Below, piece by piece: positions 57,840 to 64,000 of a stretch of 64,000 nt of DNA. The first letter of the stretch is position 1, and each line of letters starts with the position of its first letter. Made by a program: the position numbers and the translations under genes. The stretch comes from Mytilus galloprovincialis (taxonomy: Eukaryota > Mollusca > Bivalvia > Mytilida > Mytilidae): positions 20,462,524 through 20,526,523 of the forward strand of contig NC_134845.1 of assembly GCF_965363235.1 (NCBI RefSeq), given 5' to 3'. The notes beneath the pieces were generated by a model that was not told the DNA's origin, did no database searches, and worked only from the letters and a program-made list of their open reading frames with translations.

Positions 57840-58738
57840 TTAATCAGAATGACCATATGGTATTACAGCAAATATTGCAATAGACGATATGACTATAAAC
57901 ATTGATGTTATAAGAAAGAAGAATCGATCGACAACCCTGGCTATCCTCTTCCATTCATTTTCAAATAACTGATCAAGTTCATCGTCTGCCCGTTGTTGAC
58001 ACAAATCTCTGTAAGTATCCTTTATCAGCTTCATGAATTCTATACGCGACTGATTCTTTGGTACATGGTCTAAATTGGCAAGACTTTTCATAACTCTTAA
58101 AGCCGACTTTTCAAGTTGAGGAGACATATTTGAATGACCATCGAAATGTACTTTAGTAGATACTGGGGAATGCACCGTATGAAAATGTGAACTTGAATGG
58201 TCTTTCATTCCAGAGTCAGCAGAATGTGATTCACCAATGTTTATGGTGGGCGGGTGTAGTTCATGCGTATGCAGTTCATGCAGATGCTGTTCATGCTGAT
58301 GGGGTTCATGCAGATGTTTTTCATGCTGATGCGGTTCATGAATATGAAGTTCATTCGAATGCGCTTCATGAATATGCTGATCATGCGTATGCAGTTCATG
58401 TGGGTGCGGTTCATGCGTATGCAGTTCATGTGGGTGCGGTTCATGCGTATGATATGTATGAAAGTTGCTAATAATCTTACTTTCTTTCCTGTCAACGTGG
58501 ACTTCTGGCATTGAACTTGAAGCAAAATCTTTTGAGTGGGCCGAATCTTTGTTTTCCGGAACTACTTTGTTTGCCTCACTGACATTCATGAATAACATTT
58601 TCGCCATCCAATGCAGAACAAGTTTTCTTAACCAATTAGGAGGTGGTTTATATTCAGTTCTAAGATGAAGGTTCAGTACAATTACTGATACTGCAACAGA
58701 AAACGTTGATTCAGCCATGAAGAACAGCAAATATATTT
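57840..58738 (-). CDS. Gene 2 exon e: M3, His-rich loop, M4
   Basis: Acceptor 'tttatttcag'. M3 (IYLLFFMAESTFSVAVSVIV) is followed by PPPNWLRKLVLHWMAKM, the usual post-M3 segment, then an S/E-rich stretch, thirteen H-x-H-E-x units (58257-58451), more scattered His, a charged helix (DDELDQLFENEWKRIARVVD) and M4. The stop is at 57840-57842. The exon is intact, and M4 after the His array is well conserved, so the array is part of a functional frame. Confidence 0.93.
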
Positions 58739-61700
58739 CTGAAATAAACAAACAAACTTACTTATGAGTAAGAGAAATAGACAATAACTGTTTAACTGTT
58801 TAGTGTCTTTAAATATCAGCTGTATTTGGTATGCGAGCTTTTAGCGAGCTATTACACCTGTTTCGAGCCGAGTACAAATACAGCTGATATTTAAAGACAA
58901 TAAACAGTTATTGTCTTTATCCTGCAATTAATTCTGTATTTTATTTGTGTTTTGAAAGACACAAAAACACATGTTTTGCATTTATTTTCGATTTGAAATC
59001 TCTTGAGGCCCGTGTAGCAATAGGGTACAGTAATCAAACATTCAGTTGAAGACGAGTTCGCAAAAAAGAATTTCGAATGGTCAACAATAATACATCGCTC
59101 AAGGTGAATAATTATCTGAGCGATGAGAGGTCGTCTTTTTATTAGACTGGCATTAATAATGGTTTAATTTTATAAATTGTGACATGGATGTTTAGTTGTC
59201 TCATTGACACTCATACCACATCTCTTTATATCTATCATATTTGATATCCAGTATTTTGTATTTACATTATTGACTGGTTGTAATTTTTTTCTTGATTTTT
59301 TTTTCAAGTCACTTAAATTTTTTTCATTACGTTCACTTGAATCTAAAGTTAAGCTTTGACTAATCTAACTTAACTTATTTAAAATCTAAGTTACTATTGT
59401 CACAGAAATATTTGGGAAAACATTTATAGACTTAAAAGTTCAGTCCATACAATAAAAATCTCAGTCCAAAACATAAATACCGGTAGGTATTTATTTGAGT
59501 CTTGTTCTAGATTGTCAAATAAGTAAATAAAAAAGATCAAAAAAGGGATTTTGAACGGTCATAATTTGACAGTTTTGTATCAAATTGCCAAATGACCAAA
59601 TGTCGTATCAAAAGAGAGACTGTACTAAAAACAAAAACAGTTAAGAGTCTCAATAAACAGTATACAAAACACAACATTGAAAGCTTAAAACTTCAAGCAA
59701 CTCAAACTTAATTCTTCCTTTCTGATTATTTAGAATTTCATAAAAAAAAATCAAATAAAATTGTTTCAATTTTTCGAATGGTTCCCTGCAACAACGGCCA
59801 TAACAAACATTGCTAGTAACATAACCAGTAATGACTGTAGTCACGAGTATTGCGCTTCTTCCTACACCCATGACTTTTACCCGAATGTGATGTACCGATT
59901 TAGATCTAACATTGGATTTGAACCAACACGAGCAACACGACAGGTGCTACATAAGGAGCAGTATTTGCTTATCCTGCTTGAGGAGCTGAGATCATCCTTC
60001 TATATATGTTATATTTTGTGTACTATCATTTGTCTGTCTATTTATAAGCCCTGGCGTTGTTAAGTTATTTTAACTTATTAGTTTGTATGTTCGTTCCTTT
60101 TGTATCTTTCGAATCTCTTTTAAAACACTGTTAATACATCACATGATACAGCATTCAACATGACAAATGCTTTTATTTCAAACAACATAGAGAAAATCCA
60201 ATTAATAAAACCAAACACAAAGACATCGGTATAAAAGTTACAACACTTTTCTATTGGAATGTCAACATTTTAAGTTTAGAAAGACAAAATTGTAAGTTGT
60301 TGGAAAGCATAAAACTTTAACATGCTGCCGGTATGAAAACCAAATTATTTCAGTCAAACCTATAGAAGATGACTGAAACAAGTTAATTAAAGAGTAACGT
60401 TAGCATCACATTGCTAATAAATAAAAAGTAACATACTACTAAGTAATATAATTTACCAAGCATAGGCGTAGCATCAGATGTAGATGGAACACTCTCAGCA
60501 ATCATCAACTGAAACACTGAGAATGCAAGCAGCACAGTAACACCAAGTGAAACCTTTTCCCCAGCGTCCGGTGGTAAGTGGAACACCATTAATACTAGGA
60601 GTGACATGAAGAAACATGGCAATACAATGTTGATGATGTAATACAGGATCTTCCGGCGCATGTGAATCTGGATAACAATCTACAAACATAAATAATATTT
60701 AAATTGGGTTAGTCTACATGCCAAAAAATCTAAGACCCTACTAGCAATTATTTTTAAAATGAAAAGTAAGAACGTTTTCGGCACATGTCAATCCTGGCAA
60801 TCAAAAAATCAAAAAAAAATGTTCATTGGTATACATATATACATGTAGTTCAATTTCAATGTTATGATTTTGACAGTCTAACATCCTTTTCCTTTTTTAC
60901 CTGTTTTTATTAAAAAAAAATAAGATATCATATGTTTATTAAAAAAAAGAAATCTAAAGATCCACATCACTTTTCAATCTGAATACTTTTTATCTGAAAG
61001 TTATAGGTAAAATATCAGAGAATTGGATCAAGAGAACCTAAACATTGGATATCGGTAGCACTTTGAAACTCGTGAGTGGTCTGGTGTGTGACTTACTGCT
61101 TTGTGGTCTAAAACTTGTGAGTGGTCTGGTGTATGACTTACTGCTTTGTGGTCTAAAACTTATTAGTAATCGGTTTTAATTAGATTGCCTATTCATATGA
61201 TGTTTTCTACTTCAATATATACTATTCGATGCAACAATTATGGACATTTGCAATAAGACGCAAAACATCTGTTAATACTACCTCTGGGTATATATACTCC
61301 AGTGTATTCCCTCCAGACGACCATTCTCGTCTGATCAGCTTCGTATGCTCTATGTCCCATTCTCCATTCCGCCAAAACGTATCTTTGTTCACGTTTCCAC
61401 TGCATGATAAGTTCAACATATCTAAAGTGTAATGCCAGCTGGTAAAGATGATCTCACAAGTCTGGTGATCGAAAGGGTATGACCTAATATCAAAATAACA
61501 TACAGTGCTGAATGAACCACCGGGCTCCCACATCATTGATCCATTACTGTATATCACAACTTGGAATGCACTGTTGTATATGGATGTGTACAAGTCGTCA
61601 GCACTAAAGAAATAAAAACAATGCTTAAAATGACTCATTTACATCTTGTATGTATGTCCAGAACACAGACACTTGTGTCTGATTTTTTAGCTCACCAGGC

Positions 61701-63538
61701 CCGAAGGGTCCAATGAGAGCTCATGCCGTCACTTGGCGTCCGTCCTCTACATAAGCAATGACAAGAACCTTCTCCTCTGAAACTACTGGGCCAAATACCT
61801 TTAAACTTAAAGTGAATGTTACCTCAAGGGTATCTAGTTTATAAAAGTATCCACAGTTTTGATTAATCTTGGCTAAAATAGAACATATGGGTCCATGCAG
61901 TTTTCGTCTTATATCTCAAAACTAAAGCTTTAAGAGCCATCTGACAAGGGTAAAACTGTTTATTAGGTAAAGATCTATCAGCCCTGACATTTTCAGACGA
62001 ATCTAACAACCCATTGTTGGGTTGCTGCCACAAAATTGGTGATTTTAAGGAATTTTTGCAGTTTTTGGTTATAATTATCTTGAATACTATTGAAGATAAA
62101 GATAAACTTTAAACAGCAAAAATGTTTAGTAAAGTAAGATCTACAAAACTAAATATGACAAAAAATGTCAATTGACCCTCAAGGAGTTATTGCCTTTTAA
62201 GAACAATTTGAACAATTTGTTTATCATTGTTTATTTTCTGTTTCCTCCAAAAAAAACATGGCCGCCATGGCTAAAAATAGAACATTGGATAAAATTCAGA
62301 TTTTTACTAATATTTAAAAAAATTAAAGCATTTAGAGCAAACGAAGTTAAAGTATTTATTAGGTCAAGGTCTACCTGCCCAGAAACTATCAGCAAAATCG
62401 GGTATCTGTTATTTTCCCCTGAATTGATGAGTTTAAGGAAGTTTTGCAGTTTTCGGTTATCATCTTGAATATTATTATAGATAAAGATAAGCTTTAAACA
62501 TTATATATATTGAAAAACAAAAATAGTCATTGTTATTATATGACTGATTTTTTCCTAACTCTCATCGGGTATTTTCTTTTCAGAATGATATTTTGGGTTG
62601 CTGTATATTTAATATGACTAACCGTCACTTCACTGTAAGAATTGTTCATTACATACATGTGCGTTACATATATTTAAAGTCTCAAACTGGAAAGGTATCA
62701 TTTTTTCAGTAAATTATTGAATACTCAAAAACTTTTAGAACTTAATACAAATTACTGCTGAAAGGCTGCATCTATAATGTAAGCTTCGTAAACATGTGTA
62801 TTGCTCTTTCAGAAACTATAAGGGTGAAATGCAGCAACTATTATAATAAAAAATTGTGTCCAAGTCTTGATTATATCTTTTGTAAATGTATACGGACTAT
62901 AATGATAGTGTTTAAGGGCAAAAATGTACGCTAAGTAATGTTTTCGCGCGAACAGAAAAATCAGACTACCTGTTATCTAGAGCAAGGTCTGGCTTCCAAA
63001 CTTTAGCTGTAGGGACTATTATTTTACTTATATTGTTGAAATCTGTTGCGTTCCATCTTAGAAAATCGTCATGCCATCTCTACAATGAGCCAAATACACA
63101 ATGCAGTTATGAAAATAAACATGATTTGGCGAAAATGCACCTCTCATTAAATAATATTATATTCACTTTTTTTTAAGTAATGGTCATAATTATGAATCGA
63201 ATTGTGGAGAAAATATACACATAAGATACTATAGTTGTGGTCCATCTCACAGAAGCATGTATTCATTTTCTTATAGCAGTTCTTCAGAAAGTATCGTTAC
63301 ACAAATGTGGTACGTCCTGAAGAGATGGTCGTGCTTCAACTTGATTTTTTTTATGATAAATATATCCTTAGACATGTCATTCATTTTAACATTATTGAAC
63401 ACTGAGACGGTTTCCAAATTTCTTGGGTTTTTTTTTTTTCGTTTTTTTTTTTGTATAGATGTTTATTTTAAAACATTAAAAACGGATACGTACCACAACC
63501 ATCCAGCCTGTTGTTATCATTTTATTATTCCGCAAATC
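57840..63538 (-). CDS. Nicotinic acetylcholine receptor-like subunit (non-alpha), 3' five exons
   Basis: Exons on the minus strand: 63538-63494, 63079-62970, 61603-61282, 60679-60457 and 58738-57840, all GT/AG with compatible phases, giving 532 residues up to the stop. Upstream exons (signal peptide, first strands) lie beyond the window. Visible (numbered from the first residue seen): ITTGWMVVRWHDDFLRWN (8-25), VWKPDLALDN (42-51), Cys-loop C87-C101, loop C at 140-158 without the vicinal Cys pair of alpha subunits, M1 170-192, GEKVSLG (199-205) with Glu at -1' as in cation channels, Leu210 at 9', M3 about 236-258, an M3-M4 loop of about 235 residues containing a His-rich array, an amphipathic helix and M4 ending AVIPYGHSD. 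It would be a plasma-membrane cation channel subunit. Without the Cys pair it cannot form the classical principal acetylcholine face, so it probably needs partners, or binds something else. Confidence 0.88.
58257..58451 (-). repeat. 15-bp coding microrepeat: thirteen H-x-H-(E/D)-x pentapeptides
   Basis: Thirteen consecutive 15-nt units encode HTHEP, HPHEL, HTHEP, HPHEL, HTHDQ, HIHEA, HSNEL, HIHEP, HQHEK, HLHEP, HQHEQ, HLHEL and HTHEL: 25 His in 65 residues. The first four form two identical 30-nt pairs, so at least the last duplication is recent. All units are in frame. The array sits in the cytoplasmic M3-M4 loop. Confidence 0.95.
58780..58915. mobile_element. Fold-back MITE in gene 2 intron, next to the last exon
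   Basis: GACAATAACTGTTTA (58780) is inverted at 58901-58915, and the inner arm 'gtctttaaatatcagctgta' (58805) is inverted at 58875-58899. The left arm has a 9-bp insertion ('actgtttag'). It lies 42 bp upstream of the exon e acceptor in transcript sense. Confidence 0.85.
58916..59925. other. Gene 2 intron sequence
   Basis: 59170-59225 has a repeat end ('gttgtctcattgacactcat') related to 32080-32125. No other feature recognised. Confidence 0.5.
59930..60120 (+). mobile_element. Degenerate Penelope-family tail (gene 2 intron, antisense to the gene)
   Basis: 'ggtgctacataaggagcagt', 'gaggagctgagatcatcc', 'tactatcatttgtctgtct' and 'cctggcgttgttaag' follow the tail order seen at 41770-41940. Confidence 0.6.
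60457..60679 (-). CDS. Gene 2 exon d: M1-M2
   Basis: Encodes IVIQIHMRRKILYYIINIVL, PCFFMSLLVLMVFHLPPDAG and EKVSLGVTVLLAFSVFQLM. The 'RRK.LYY..N...PC' start of M1 and 'P.D.GEKV.L' are nicotinic signatures. Ends phase 1 at CTTG|GTAAAT. Confidence 0.95.
61070..61165. repeat. Two-unit 46-bp tandem repeat in gene 2 intron
   Basis: 'gtgagtggtctggtgtgtga' through 'ctttgtggtctaaaact' is present at 61072 and again at 61118 with one or two changes. Confidence 0.85.
61282..61603 (-). CDS. Gene 2 exon c: Cys-loop and loops B-C
   Basis: Encodes SADDLYTSIYNSAF, GSMMWEPGGSFSTVC, YFDIRSYPFDHQTCEIIFTS and EWDIEHTKLIRREWSSGG. The Cys-loop Cys are 13 apart. 322 nt, ending phase 0 at CCAGAG|GTAGTA. Confidence 0.93.
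61688..62490. repeat. Interspersed repeat common in molluscs (gene 2 intron)
   Basis: Starts 'agctcaccaggcccgaaggg', then 'cacttggcgtccgtcc' and 'ttctcctctgaaactactgg', a phrase set I recall from many bivalve repeats. A 'ttaagga(a/t)ttttgcagtttt' segment occurs twice (62044 and 62432), so two partial units may be joined. No coding frame. Confidence 0.65.
62970..63079 (-). CDS. Gene 2 exon b: 110 nt
   Basis: Encodes RWHDDFLRWNATDFNNISKI, then VPTAKVWKPDLALDN. It matches 'W.D..L.WNp.d...i..i.vp...iWkPDi.lyN'. The 110-nt length is also conserved in nicotinic genes. Ends AACAG|GTAG, phase 2. Confidence 0.92.
63494..63538 (-). CDS. Gene 2 exon a: 45 nt
   Basis: Encodes DLRNNKMITTGWMVV, corresponding to 'DeknQ.lttnvWl.q' of nicotinic subunits, flanked by 'ttttttcag' and 'gtacgt'. 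A 45-nt exon at this position is a conserved nicotinic gene feature. The Q of the family motif is N here. Confidence 0.85.
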
Positions 63539-64000
63539 CTGAAAAAATGTAAATGTTGACTGAATCATAAGAAAGATACTAGAAAGTACAATGGTATTCC
63601 CGCTATAATTTCTGAATGTCATTTATGAATTTTAAGACCGTTTATGTGTACCAAGTCAATACCACGGCGAACCCGCTAAGTTCCATGTGTACTTAGACTC
63701 GAAATAAAAATATGTTGCCCCCCCTCTCCCACAAAAAAATATCACAATGATTAATCTATGTTGAAAATTGGACCTTGACATATCCAATGTTGGCATACAG
63801 TGTACTAAATGTAAGAACATGAAAAAAGTAACATAAAAATACCAAAATTGAAACAATATATAAAACATTGCAATTTGAACCCACTTTTACTTAAAATAAA
63901 TTCTAATAATTTACCCACTCCCCCTGTATTTTAATAACATGCATTATGCAAGGGTTTCCCGGGTTTTTTTTTAAAAGTTAACGGCATAAGAAATATGTTC
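63539..64000. other. Upstream intron of gene 2, no exon recognised
   Basis: No further nicotinic exon (signal peptide or 'V.v.l.l..iidvde' segment) is visible on the minus strand here, so the 5' end of gene 2 lies beyond the window. Confidence 0.6.

Noticed and set aside
58187-58525. Open frames on the plus strand and in a second minus frame across the His-rich array (94, 83 and 94 codons)
   Set aside because: They are shadows of a 15-bp repeat in which most frames lack stops. Only the frame joined to M3 and M4 has domain support.
1-64000. CRISPR arrays, bacterial operons, tRNA or rRNA genes
   Set aside because: None seen. The spliced genes and repeat content are animal, and the regular repeats present are minisatellites or transposon arrays without unique spacers.

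Overview
The window is AT-rich, intron-rich invertebrate DNA. The interspersed repeats look like those of marine mussels (genus Mytilus or a close relative): short repeats with a hammerhead-ribozyme core, the family whose 3' tail contains 'ggtgctccggaagg', many fold-back mini-transposons, and Penelope-type reverse transcriptase copies. The species call is inferred from remembered repeat families, not from a search.

Only two host genes are clearly supported. Both encode Cys-loop (pentameric) ligand-gated ion channel subunits and they face each other tail to tail in the right-hand half. Gene 1 (+ strand, 34572-53867) has nine canonically spliced exons that join without a phase conflict into a 418-residue subunit of the glycine/glutamate-gated chloride channel type: signal peptide, Cys-loop, second loop-C disulfide, Pro-Ala-Arg anion filter, M1-M4. 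Gene 2 (- strand, from beyond the right edge to 57840) shows its last five exons, including the 45-nt and 110-nt exons typical of nicotinic receptor genes. It is a nicotinic-like, non-alpha, cation-type subunit. Its M3-M4 cytoplasmic loop carries thirteen H-x-H-E-x pentapeptides, which is most unusual. One gene predicts an inhibitory channel and the other an excitatory one; nothing in the sequence says that they assemble or are regulated together.

Left half (1-34.5 kb): no intact host gene. It holds four copies or fragments of one Penelope-like reverse transcriptase element (1-1175, 4450-5345, 21274-21745, 21915-26000), extra copies of its tail, two Crypton-like tyrosine-recombinase remnants (N-terminal type at 2.4-2.6 kb, C-terminal type at 12.15-12.7 kb), hammerhead-bearing repeats at 6.1, 19.5, 19.7 and 20.1 kb, a diverged 2-kb duplication at 26.3-30.2 kb with a large palindrome, and long AT-rich stretches with no recognisable content.

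Right half (34.5-64 kb): the two channel genes. Their introns host many non-autonomous elements: a 2.4-kb element with perfect 28-bp inverted ends and recurring CTCCGTAACG motifs (intron 1), a 0.9-kb element with TCCTAAGA subterminal repeats (intron 2), Harbinger-like MITEs with TTA target duplications, near-perfect fold-backs, and two sense-strand hammerhead motifs inside gene 1 introns. A 55-bp minisatellite begins on the stop codon of gene 1, and a 50-bp local duplication has copied the splice acceptor of its exon 6.
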